From the NCBI RefSeq assembly GCF_014851565.1, contig NZ_JACVAA010000007.1, positions 62,001-126,000 on the forward strand: 64,000 bases of DNA, written 5' to 3'. How positions within the stretch are numbered: the stretch's first letter is position 1; every line of letters begins with the position of its first letter. The notes below the pieces were generated by a model that was given only the letters and a program-made list of their open reading frames with translations, did not search any database and had not been told where the DNA came from. This stretch comes from Pseudomonas sp. PDM15. GTDB lineage: Bacteria > Pseudomonadota > Gammaproteobacteria > Pseudomonadales > Pseudomonadaceae. The position numbers and the translations under genes are program-made. Shown one piece after another: positions 43,665 through 51,722 of the stretch.

Positions 43665-44677
43665 CAAGAGTGCAGAATTTGAAGCAAGCAATGCGCAGCT
43701 GGGGAGTGGCCATGGTGGCGCTGCTCGGCGTGGCCGGTCAGGTCCAGGCCGCCGGGGAATATCAGGGGTCGCCCAAGGTCGCCGAGTTCATCGGCGAGAT
43801 GACCCGCGACTACGGCTTCGCCGCTGAACAGCTGACTGGGCTGTTCGATCAGGTGGAGCGCAAGCAGGCGATCCTCGATGCCATCTCCCGCCCGGCCGAG
43901 AAGGTCAAGCCGTGGAAGGAATACCGGCCGATCTTCATCACCGAGGCGCGCATCAGCAAGGGCGTGGACTTCTGGAACAAGCATGCCGCGGCCCTAGCTC
44001 GTGCCGAGCAGGAGTACGGCGTGCCGGCCCAGGTGATCGTCTCGATCATCGGCGTGGAAACCTTCTACGGCGGCAACACCGGCAGCTGGCGCGTGCTCGA
44101 TGCGCTGTCGACCCTGTGCTTCGACTACCCGCCGCGCGCCGAATTCTTCTGCCAGCAGCTGCGCGAATTCCTCATCCTGGCCCGCGAGCAGCAGGTCGAT
44201 CCGCTCACCCTCAAGGGTTCCTACGCCGGTGCCATGGGCCTGCCGCAATTCATGCCGAGCAGCTTCCGCGCCTACGCCGTGGACTTCGACGGTGACGGCC
44301 ACATCGATATCTGGACCAATCCGGTGGATGCCATCGGCAGCGTCGCCAGCTACTTCAAGCGCCATGGCTGGACCACTGGCGAACCGGTGGTCAGTCGTGC
44401 CCAGGTCAAGGGCGAGCAGGCCGACAGCGGCCTGACCCAGGGCCTCGATCCGGTGAAGAACGTCGGCGAGCTGCGCGCCCTGGGCTGGACCAGCGGCGAC
44501 GTGCTGCGCGACGACATTCCGGTCACCGCCTTCCGCTTCGACGGCGCCGAAGGCCAGGAGTACTGGATGGGCCTGCCCAACTTCTACGTCATCACCCGCT
44601 ACAATCGCAGCGCCATGTACGCCATGGCCGTCCATCAATTGTCCGGCGAGCTGGTCGCCAAGCGGGGTCGTCCTTGA
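43661..44677 (+). CDS. mltB: Lytic murein transglycosylase B (SltB1/MltB)
   Basis: 338 residues from the ATG at 43661 (coupled ATGA); a second start at 43691 would give a tighter signal peptide. N-terminal signal sequence (about 11-32, ending VQAAG), then the family GH103 catalytic domain with Glu in VSIIGVETFYGGNTG, GAMGLPQFMPSSF and DFDGDGHIDIW. No lipobox, so it resembles soluble SltB1 rather than lipid-anchored MltB. Cuts glycan strands into 1,6-anhydro ends. Confidence 0.95.
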   Translation: MTRVQNLKQAMRSWGVAMVALLGVAGQVQAAGEYQGSPKVAEFIGEMTRDYGFAAEQLTGLFDQVERKQAILDAISRPAEKVKPWKEYRPIFITEARISKGVDFWNKHAAALARAEQEYGVPAQVIVSIIGVETFYGGNTGSWRVLDALSTLCFDYPPRAEFFCQQLREFLILAREQQVDPLTLKGSYAGAMGLPQFMPSSFRAYAVDFDGDGHIDIWTNPVDAIGSVASYFKRHGWTTGEPVVSRAQVKGEQADSGLTQGLDPVKNVGELRALGWTSGDVLRDDIPVTAFRFDGAEGQEYWMGLPNFYVITRYNRSAMYAMAVHQLSGELVAKRGRP

Positions 44678-45684
44678 AGTCCGTCCTGCGTACCCTGACC
44701 ATCACCGCCCTCGGGCTGGCGCTGGTCAGTTGCTCCAACAATCGCGCTCCGCAGCCGGTTGCACCGGGCTCGCAGCCGATCTCCGGGCCCGGCGACTACA
44801 GCCGCCCGCATCGCGACGGCGCGCCCTGGTGGGACGTCGACGTGTCGCGCATCCCCGACGCCGTGCCCATGCCGCACTACGGCAACTACAAGGCCAACCC
44901 CTACACGGTGATGGGCAAGACCTACTACCCGATCCGTGACAGCCGTCGCTACCTGGCCACCGGCACCGCCTCCTGGTACGGCACCAAGTTCCATGGCCAG
45001 GCCACCGCCAACGGCGAGGCCTACGACCTGTACGGCATGACCGCGGCGCACAAGACCCTGCCGTTGCCGAGCTACGTGCGGGTGACCAATCTGGACAACG
45101 GCAAGACCGTGATCCTGCGGGTCAACGACCGTGGCCCGTTCTACTCCGACCGCATCATCGACCTGTCCTTCGCCGCCGCGAAGAAGCTCGGCTATGCCGA
45201 GAGCGGCACCGCGCGGGTCAAGGTCGAGGGCATCGACCCCCACGAGTGGTGGGCCGCCCAGGGGCGTCCGGTGCCCATGGTGCTGGCACAGCCGAAGATG
45301 GCCAGCCAGGGGGCTCCGGCCGTCGCCGAGCCGGTGGCGGTGGCCCAGAGCCAGCCGATCGAGCAGTACACTCCGCCGCCTGCGCAGCATGCAGCCGCCG
45401 TGCTACCGGTCCAGATCGACGTAAAAAAAAACGCTTCGCCCGCAGTCTCTGGCCTGTATCTCCAAGTGGCCGCCTTCGCCAATCCGGACGCTGCGGAGCT
45501 CCTCAGGGCCAAGCTGAGCCAAACGGTGCCTGCCAAGGCGTTTATCAGCTCGGTGGTGCGCAACCAGCAGACCTTGCACCGGGTACGCCTGGGGCCGGTC
45601 GAAACCCAGGCTGAAGCCCTGCAGCTGCAGGACAGCGTGCGCCTGGCCAACCTCGGCGATCCCGCCCTGGTCAAGCCGGACTAG
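44674..45684 (+). CDS. rlpA: Septal-ring lytic transglycosylase RlpA
   Basis: 336 residues starting at TTG 44674, overlapping the mltB stop (TTGA). Lipoprotein signal with lipobox LALVSC (Cys about 19). Double-psi beta-barrel (about 95-190): GTASWYGTKFHGQATANGE, RVNDRGPFYSDRIIDLS. A linker, then a SPOR domain (about 255-330) that binds denuded glycan. An A9 run at 45423-45431 lies in the linker, just before the SPOR domain. P. aeruginosa RlpA digests denuded peptidoglycan at the septum. Confidence 0.96.
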   Translation: MKSVLRTLTITALGLALVSCSNNRAPQPVAPGSQPISGPGDYSRPHRDGAPWWDVDVSRIPDAVPMPHYGNYKANPYTVMGKTYYPIRDSRRYLATGTASWYGTKFHGQATANGEAYDLYGMTAAHKTLPLPSYVRVTNLDNGKTVILRVNDRGPFYSDRIIDLSFAAAKKLGYAESGTARVKVEGIDPHEWWAAQGRPVPMVLAQPKMASQGAPAVAEPVAVAQSQPIEQYTPPPAQHAAAVLPVQIDVKKNASPAVSGLYLQVAAFANPDAAELLRAKLSQTVPAKAFISSVVRNQQTLHRVRLGPVETQAEALQLQDSVRLANLGDPALVKPD

Positions 45685-45720
45685 AACTTCGTGCGTCGCC
45701 CTCCGGGGCGGCGGTGAATG

Positions 45721-45742
45721 CAGGCGGGCCCCGGCCCGCCTG
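45721..45742 (+). terminator. GC hairpin between rlpA and dacC
   Basis: CAGGCGGGCC (45721-45730), two-base loop, GGCCCGCCTG (45733-45742); the downstream sequence TGCCATTGTTG has no clear T-run, so it may attenuate rather than terminate. Confidence 0.45.
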
Positions 45743-45775
45743 TGCCATTGTTGAATAGCTATTTCAGAGAGACGG

Positions 45776-46951
45776 ATGAACATCGCCCGCTTTGCCCAAC
45801 GCCTTTCCCTGCTCGTCACCCTGCTGGCCGGTCCCTACGCCGCATCCGCCGACTCGGCCATTCCCTCGCCGCCGCAGCTGGCCGCCAAGTCCTATGTGCT
45901 GATGGACGGCGCCAGCGGCAAGGTGCTGGTGGAGAACAACGGCGACCAGCGTCTGCCGCCGGCCAGCCTGACCAAGCTGATGACCGCCTACATCGCCACC
46001 CTGGAAATCCGCAAGGGCAAGATCGGCGAGCAGGACCTGGTCACCGTCAGCGAGCACGCCTGGCGCACCGGCGGTGCCGCCTCCGGTGGCTCCACCATGT
46101 TCCTGCCGCTGAACAGCCAGGTGAAGGTCGACGACCTGCTGCACGGCATCATCATCCAGTCCGGCAACGACGCCAGCATCGCCCTCGCCGAGTACATCGC
46201 CGGCAGCGAAGATGCCTTCGCCGACATGATGAACGAGACCGCCGAGAAGCTGGGCATGAAGAACTCGCACTTCATGAACGCCACCGGCCTGCCGCACCCG
46301 GAGCACTACTCCAGCGCCCACGACATGGCCATCCTGGCCCGCGCCATCATCAACGAAGACCAGCAGCACTACGCGATCTATTCGCAGAAGGAGTTCTTCT
46401 GGAACAACATCAAGCAGGGCAACCGCAACCTGCTGCTGTGGCGTGACAGCACGGTCGACGGTTTGAAGACCGGCCACACCGAAGAAGCCGGCTTCTGCCT
46501 GGTGGCCTCCGCCGTGCGCGAAGGCGCGCGCATGATCACCTCGGTATTCGGTACCGACAGCGAGAAGACCCGCGCCGCCGAGACCCAGAAGCTGCTGACC
46601 TACGGCTTCCGCTTCTTCGAGACGCAGACCTTCTACAAAGCTGGCCAGGAACTGGCCCAGGCCCAGGTCTGGAAGGGCACCACCCGCCAGGTCAAGGCCG
46701 GCCTGGCCCAGGACCTCAGCCTGACCCTGCCCAAGGGCCAGGTGAAGCAGCTGCAGGCCAGCATGGTGCTGGAACCGCAACTGGTGGCCCCGCTCAAGGT
46801 GGGTGACGTGATCGGCAAGGTCGAGGTCAAGCTCGGCGCCGAGGTGGTGCACAGCGCCGACCTGATCGCCCTGGAGCCGGTGGAGGAGGGTGGTTTCTTC
46901 CGCCGCCTGTGGGATAGCATCCGCCTGTTCTTCTACGGACTGTTCAACTAA
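45776..46951 (+). CDS. dacC: D-alanyl-D-alanine carboxypeptidase (PBP5/6 type)
   Basis: 391 residues. Signal peptide to about residue 22, S11 peptidase with SxxK in PASLTKLMT, SxN in IQSGNDAS and KTG in GLKTGHTEEAG, then a C-terminal beta-domain and amphipathic helix (RLWDSIRLFFYGLFN) that anchors it to the inner membrane. Trims pentapeptides. Last of the rod/septal wall cluster. Confidence 0.97.
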   Translation: MNIARFAQRLSLLVTLLAGPYAASADSAIPSPPQLAAKSYVLMDGASGKVLVENNGDQRLPPASLTKLMTAYIATLEIRKGKIGEQDLVTVSEHAWRTGGAASGGSTMFLPLNSQVKVDDLLHGIIIQSGNDASIALAEYIAGSEDAFADMMNETAEKLGMKNSHFMNATGLPHPEHYSSAHDMAILARAIINEDQQHYAIYSQKEFFWNNIKQGNRNLLLWRDSTVDGLKTGHTEEAGFCLVASAVREGARMITSVFGTDSEKTRAAETQKLLTYGFRFFETQTFYKAGQELAQAQVWKGTTRQVKAGLAQDLSLTLPKGQVKQLQASMVLEPQLVAPLKVGDVIGKVEVKLGAEVVHSADLIALEPVEEGGFFRRLWDSIRLFFYGLFN

Positions 46952-47019
46952 AGAGTCGTCTGGCGGTCTTGAAACGCCGCCGTTCGAGCCCCATAAAGGG
47001 GCTAGCTGAAGACTGACAA

Positions 47020-47045
47020 GGACGCCCCGGAATCGGGGCGTTCGC
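47020..47045 (+). repeat. Short hairpin upstream of DUF493 gene
   Basis: ACGCCCCG, loop GAAT, CGGGGCGT lies within the 126-base gap between dacC and the next gene, roughly 40 bases from its start. No T-run. It may be a partial terminator of dacC or a leader hairpin. Confidence 0.4.
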
Positions 47046-47077
47046 ATTTCACGGGTGAGCAACCCGGAGCGACCGCG

Positions 47078-47356
47078 ATGACAGATACCGAAGTACAAGC
47101 CCCGAAAATCGAATTCCCCTGCGAGCGCTACCCGATCAAGGTGATCGGCGAGGCCGGCGAAGGCTTTTCCGATCTGGTGGTCGAGATCATCCAGCGCCAT
47201 GCTCCTGGCTTCGACACCACCAGCCTGGTGGTGCGTGATAGCCGCAACGGTCGCTTCCTCTCCGTGCAGGTGCTGATCACCGCCACCGGCGTGGAGCAGC
47301 TACAGGCGATCCATGTCGACCTCAAGGCCACCGGCCGCGTACACATGGTGCTCTAG
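47078..47356 (+). CDS. ybeD: DUF493 (YbeD) family protein
   Basis: 92 residues. FPCERYPIKVIGEAGEGFSDLVVEIIQRHAPG and SVQVLITATGVEQLQAIHVDLKATGRVHMVL are family-typical for YbeD, an ACT-like small protein linked to lipoate genes. The stop overlaps the lipB GTG by one base. Confidence 0.94.
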   Translation: MTDTEVQAPKIEFPCERYPIKVIGEAGEGFSDLVVEIIQRHAPGFDTTSLVVRDSRNGRFLSVQVLITATGVEQLQAIHVDLKATGRVHMVL

Positions 47357-47973
47357 TGGCTGAGCTCGTCGTGCGTCACCTGGGGTTGGCGGAATACCTG
47401 CCGACCCTGGAAGCCATGCGCAGCTTCACCGCCGAGCGTGATGAGCAGACTGCCGACGAGATCTGGCTGCTGCAGCATCCCCGCGTGTTCACCCAGGGGC
47501 AGGCCGGCAAGGCCGAGCATCTGTTGGCACCTGGCGATATCCCGGTGGTGCAGGTCGAACGCGGTGGCCAGGTCACCTACCATGGCCCCGGTCAGTTGGT
47601 GGCTTACCTGATGCTCAATCTGCGTCGGCAGAAGCTGGGCGTGCGCGAGCTGGTCACTGCCATGGAGAACGCGCTGGTCGATGTGCTGGCCAGCTATGGC
47701 GTGGAGGCGGCACCCAAGGCCGATGCCCCGGGCGTCTACGTTGCCGGCGACAAGATCGCTTCGCTGGGCCTGCGGGTACGCAACGGCTGCTCGTTCCACG
47801 GCCTGGCGCTGAATGTCGACATGGACATGTCGCCGTTCCAGCGCATCAACCCGTGTGGTTACGCCGGCCTGAAGATGATCCAGCTCAAGGATCTGCTGGA
47901 GGCGCCACCCTCGCTCGACGAGGTAGGCGAGCGCCTCGAGCGTGCACTGCGCGAGCGTCTGGGTTACGTCTGA
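47356..47973 (+). CDS. lipB: Octanoyl-ACP:protein N-octanoyltransferase LipB
   Basis: 205 residues starting at GTG 47356. Transfers octanoate from ACP to lipoyl domains. HPRVFTQGQAGKAEH, ERGGQVTYHGPGQLVAY, KIASLGLRVRNGCSFHGLALNV and the Cys in FQRINPCGYAG are the catalytic features. lipA, the next pathway enzyme, is convergent. Confidence 0.97.
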   Translation: MAELVVRHLGLAEYLPTLEAMRSFTAERDEQTADEIWLLQHPRVFTQGQAGKAEHLLAPGDIPVVQVERGGQVTYHGPGQLVAYLMLNLRRQKLGVRELVTAMENALVDVLASYGVEAAPKADAPGVYVAGDKIASLGLRVRNGCSFHGLALNVDMDMSPFQRINPCGYAGLKMIQLKDLLEAPPSLDEVGERLERALRERLGYV

Positions 47974-47994
47974 GGTAGAGATGGACACCAAGCA

Positions 47995-48028
47995 AAAAGG
48001 CCCTGGGGCGGAAGCCACAGGGCCTTTT
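47995..48028. terminator. Bidirectional terminator between lipB and lipA
   Basis: AAAAGGCCCTG near 47995-48005 pairs with CAGGGCCTTTT near 48018-48028 across a 12-base loop. The A and T flanks suit both directions. Confidence 0.8.
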
Positions 48029-48046
48029 CTGTTTTCGGGCTGAGGG

Positions 48047-49099
48047 TCATTTCAGATTGAGCGCCGGAATCAGGCTGTCGTCCTGCTGCTGGCCGGGTAC
48101 CGGCACGGGGGCGGCCAGGCCCAGGTTGTTCTTCTCGAACACCCGGTCGGCGCGGTAGCTGGAGCGTACCAGAGGGCCGGCGGCGACTTCCATGAAGCCT
48201 TTTTCCAGGCCGATGTCGCGGAAGCGGTTGAACTCCTCAGGGCTGACCCAGCGCTGCACCTTCAGGTGGTTGCGCGTGGGTTGCAGGTACTGGCCGAGGG
48301 TGAGGATGTCCACGCCGATGGCGCGCAGGTCATCCATGGTCTCGATGATTTCCTCGTCGGTCTCGCCCAGGCCCAGCATCAGGCTGGTCTTGGTGATGAC
48401 GGTGGGGCGATGGCGCTTGGCGTGCTCCAGCACCTTCAGGGTCTTCTCGTAGCCAGCACGTGGATCGCGTACCACGTGGGTCAGGCGCTTGACCGTCTCG
48501 ACGTTCTGGGCGAACACCTCCAGGCCGGAATCCACCACGCGGGCGATGGCCTCATGATCACCGTCGAAGTCCGGAGTCAGCGCTTCTACCACTACCTGGG
48601 GCGTATTGGCCTTGATCGCCTGAACGCAAGCGGCGTAATGAGCGGCGCCGCCGTCGGGCAGGTCGTCGCGGTCCACCGAGGTCAGCACGATATAGCGCAG
48701 GCCCATCAGTTCCACCGACTTGGCGGTGTTCTGCGGTTCTTCCAGGTCCAGCCAGCCGTTCGGGTTGCCGGTGTCGACCGCGCAGAAGCGGCAGGCGCGT
48801 GTACAGACCGAACCCATCAGCATGATGGTGGCAGTGCCGTTGGACCAGCATTCGCCCATGTTCGGGCAGTGGGATTCCTGGCAGACAGTGCTCAGGCGAT
48901 GCTCGCCGACATTGCGCTTGACCGCGTCGAAGCGGCTGCCGCTTGGCGCCTTGACCCGCAGCCAGCTCGGCTTGGGCTCGACGACCTGCGGTTCGGCCGA
49001 GGCGCGGCGCTTCTGGCCATCCTTGATCGCGGTGATCCCCTGGGGGGTGCGGAATTTCTCGCCGCTGGATACGGGCTTGGACGGGACGGTGTCGGACAT
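48047..49099 (-). CDS. lipA: Lipoyl synthase
   Basis: 350 residues. Radical-SAM enzyme inserting two sulfurs into octanoyl domains. Auxiliary cluster Cys in CQESHCPNMGECW and radical-SAM CTRACRFCAV are present, plus TSVDRDDLPDGGA and GLGETDEE. Convergent with lipB. The last ~30 residues (PVPVPGQQQDDSLIPALNLK) form a variable tail. Confidence 0.98.
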   Translation of the reverse strand: MSDTVPSKPVSSGEKFRTPQGITAIKDGQKRRASAEPQVVEPKPSWLRVKAPSGSRFDAVKRNVGEHRLSTVCQESHCPNMGECWSNGTATIMLMGSVCTRACRFCAVDTGNPNGWLDLEEPQNTAKSVELMGLRYIVLTSVDRDDLPDGGAAHYAACVQAIKANTPQVVVEALTPDFDGDHEAIARVVDSGLEVFAQNVETVKRLTHVVRDPRAGYEKTLKVLEHAKRHRPTVITKTSLMLGLGETDEEIIETMDDLRAIGVDILTLGQYLQPTRNHLKVQRWVSPEEFNRFRDIGLEKGFMEVAAGPLVRSSYRADRVFEKNNLGLAAPVPVPGQQQDDSLIPALNLK

Positions 49100-49300
49100 C
49101 GAGATCTCGGCTCCGGTAGGAGGCTTCGGTAGCGGGGCTTTTGGCCGGCTGGCAGTCTACCACGGATGGCTTGCCTGCGGCTTCCGGCCCTTGTCCGACG
49201 TGCTCTGCGGCCCTGAAGGCACTGGTGCCCGACAAGCTGTCAGGCAGCGCTTGCGTTGCGTTTCTCCCCGCGCAGCTCAGGGTGCTGCCGGGTGTGCCGA

Positions 49301-50617
49301 TCAGGTCTTCAACTGGCTGGCGAACTGCTCCACCGCCTGTACCACCTGCTTGGCGCCGTCTTGGATCTCGACGATCACCGCGCCGGCCTCGTTGGCCAGG
49401 CTCAGACCCTGTTCGGCCTGCTGACGACTGCTGGCCATGCTGTCCACGGCGCTTTGTGCCAGGTGCTGGTTCTTCTGCACCACCTCGACGATCTCTTCAG
49501 TGGCCTGGCTGGTACGCCCGGCCAGTTGGCGCACCTCGTCGGCGACCACGGCGAAGCCGCGGCCCTGATCGCCGGCCCGGGCCGCCTCGATGGCGGCATT
49601 GAGCGCCAGCAGGTTGGTCTGGTCGGCGATGCCGCGGATGGTCTGCATGATGGTGCTGATCAATTGCGACTGCTTGCCCAGAGCCTCGATGCCGTCGCTG
49701 GCTTCCTGCATCTGGCGGGCGATGCGCTGCATCACCTCGACTGTCTGGCGCACTACGGCGGCGCCCTTGTCCGCGCTGCCGTCGGTGTGTTGGGAAATGC
49801 TGTAGGCGATGTTCGCCGCCTCGGCCACCGCCTGTTCCTGGTTGACCTGGTCGGTGATCACGGTGGCGAACTTGACCACCTTGTACAACTTGCCGTGGGG
49901 ATCGTGGATCGGGTTGTAGGAGGCCTCCAGCCAGACCTCCCGGCCGTGGCTGTCGACCCGCTTGAAGCGTCCGGCGACGAACTCGCCACGGTTCAGGCGC
50001 GCCCAGAATTCGCGGTAGGCCTGGGAGTTGTACTCCTCCGGGTCGCAGAAGGTACGGTGGTGCTTGCCCTGGATCTGCTCCAGGCGATAGCCCATGCCGC
50101 TGAGGAAGCGCTCGTTGGCGGTCAGCACTTCGCCGGCCAGGTTGAACTCGATCACCGCGGTGGAGCGCAGCAGGGCGTCGATCAGCCCCTCGTGCTCGCG
50201 GGACGAGGTGATGGTGCGGGTCAGGTCGTTGGCGCAGAGGGTGAAGTAGGCCAGATTGCCCTGGCCGTTCAGCACCGGCTGCCAGATGGCGCGCAACCAG
50301 GCTTCTTCGCCGTTGCCGCGCAGCAGGCGATAGGCGCCGCTGATGTGCTCGTTCTGGCGCCGGGCCTGCTGCAGCTTCTGATAGTTGGCCTCCTGGTGGA
50401 AGGAGGGCGGGATCAGCGATTCCAGGTTGCGGCCCAGCAGCGCTTCGCGCTGGTAGAGCATTTCGCCGAGGAAGTTGTCGTTGGCGTAGCGCACCCGGCC
50501 ATCGGGCTCAATCTCCAGCACCATCATCTCGCTGTAGATGGAGTCCCTGATCTGACGCATGCTGGCGAGCTCCTCGCGTAGCTGCGCCACTTCTTCTCTC
50601 AGCTTGTTGTTGAACAT
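49301..50617 (-). CDS. Soluble PAS-PAS chemoreceptor (MCP), BdlA/Aer-like
   Basis: 438 residues from the ATG at 50617, preceded by AAAGG at good distance; GTG 50626 is an alternative. No transmembrane helix. Coiled-coil start (REEVAQLREELASMRQIRD), PAS1 (about 30-140), PAS2 (about 150-260: STAVIEFNLAGEVLTANERFLSGMGY), then a short MCP signalling domain with the hairpin tip ADQTNLLALNAAIEAARAGDQGRGFAVVADEVRQLAGRT. The layout is like BdlA, the P. aeruginosa biofilm dispersion sensor, or a soluble Aer. Ligand and signalling partner unknown. Confidence 0.88.
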   Translation of the reverse strand: MFNNKLREEVAQLREELASMRQIRDSIYSEMMVLEIEPDGRVRYANDNFLGEMLYQREALLGRNLESLIPPSFHQEANYQKLQQARRQNEHISGAYRLLRGNGEEAWLRAIWQPVLNGQGNLAYFTLCANDLTRTITSSREHEGLIDALLRSTAVIEFNLAGEVLTANERFLSGMGYRLEQIQGKHHRTFCDPEEYNSQAYREFWARLNRGEFVAGRFKRVDSHGREVWLEASYNPIHDPHGKLYKVVKFATVITDQVNQEQAVAEAANIAYSISQHTDGSADKGAAVVRQTVEVMQRIARQMQEASDGIEALGKQSQLISTIMQTIRGIADQTNLLALNAAIEAARAGDQGRGFAVVADEVRQLAGRTSQATEEIVEVVQKNQHLAQSAVDSMASSRQQAEQGLSLANEAGAVIVEIQDGAKQVVQAVEQFASQLKT

Positions 50618-50751
50618 CGAAGGCACCTTTGGGCAGAGAACCTGGTGATCGCGTGAGTCATCGTCTCTAGTGATCGACCGCCAGCAGGAAATCCACAGTC
50701 CCCGCAGTGTAGTCTCCGATCAGCTGTCTTCCTTTCCTCTGCGAGACCCCG

Positions 50752-51633
50752 ATGTCGCGAACCGAACTTGTCCTGCCGCTGCCCGCCGACTACCGCGTCG
50801 GCGACCTGCTGACCTTCCACCGCCGCGATACGGAGGCGGTGGCTGAGCGAGTGGGCGACAACAGTCTGGACAAGGGCATTCTCTGGCAGGGTGTGCCTGC
50901 GTGCCTGGGTATGCGCTTCGCGGAGGGGCAGGTGCGGGTGACGCTGGAGGTCGATGGCGTGGCGGCGGCCGACCCGGCGCCGTTGCGCACCTTGGCCGAA
51001 CGCATGCTGGGACTGACCCAGCCGGTCGCCGCTTTTGAGGCGGCCCAGGCGGGACATCCGTTGCTCGGCGGTTTGATCGCCGCCAATCGGGGCCTGCGGG
51101 TGCCGCAGTCGGCCTCGCCGTTCGAGGCCCTGAGCTGGGCCATCAGCGGCCAGCAGATCAGTCTTCCGGTGGCGATTTCCCTGCGCCGCAAGCTGATCCA
51201 GCTGGCCGGTCGAGCGCATTCCAGTGGGCTGATCTGCTATCCGGACGCGGCGGCGGTGGCGGCGCTGGACGAGGATACGCTGGGGCGCTCGGGCTTCTCC
51301 CGGGCCAAGTCCCAGTGCCTGCTGCTCCTCGCCCGCGAGATAGTCGAGGGACGCCTGCCGCTGGAGGACTGGCTGGAGGATGCGCCGGCCGAGCTGATCG
51401 GCGAGCGTCTGTTGGCGCTGAAGGGCATCGGCCCCTGGACGGTGGACTACGCGCTGCTACGCGGCTTCGCCCGCCTGGACGGGTCGCTGCATGGCGACGC
51501 CGCGGTGCGCCGCCAGTTGCAGCGTCTGCTGGGCGCGGAGGACAAGCTGAGCCAGCCCTTCGTGCGTGACTGGTTGCTACCCTTCGCGCCCTGGCGGGCG
51601 CTGGTGGCTGCCCATCTGTGGGCGATGCAGTAG
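50752..51633 (+). CDS. alkA: DNA-3-methyladenine glycosylase 2 (AlkA-like)
   Basis: 293 residues. An N-terminal AlkA_N-like domain (LPLPADYRVGDLLTFHRRD), then HhH-GPD: SPFEALSWAISGQQIS, LKGIGPWTVDYALLRGFARLDGSLHGDAAV with the catalytic Asp in the DGSLHGD stretch. Excises alkylated bases in DNA. No Ada domain. The gene is divergent from the chemoreceptor (134-base gap) and convergent with the transglycosylase gene. Confidence 0.92.
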   Translation: MSRTELVLPLPADYRVGDLLTFHRRDTEAVAERVGDNSLDKGILWQGVPACLGMRFAEGQVRVTLEVDGVAAADPAPLRTLAERMLGLTQPVAAFEAAQAGHPLLGGLIAANRGLRVPQSASPFEALSWAISGQQISLPVAISLRRKLIQLAGRAHSSGLICYPDAAAVAALDEDTLGRSGFSRAKSQCLLLLAREIVEGRLPLEDWLEDAPAELIGERLLALKGIGPWTVDYALLRGFARLDGSLHGDAAVRRQLQRLLGAEDKLSQPFVRDWLLPFAPWRALVAAHLWAMQ

Positions 51634-51722
51634 CTCGATCAGCGCCTGCTCAACGGCTCGCGAGCTAGAGTCGGGCCAGGCCTCTCTCCAATAATGCCCG
51701 GCCGGCGCGCAGCAATCCTTGC

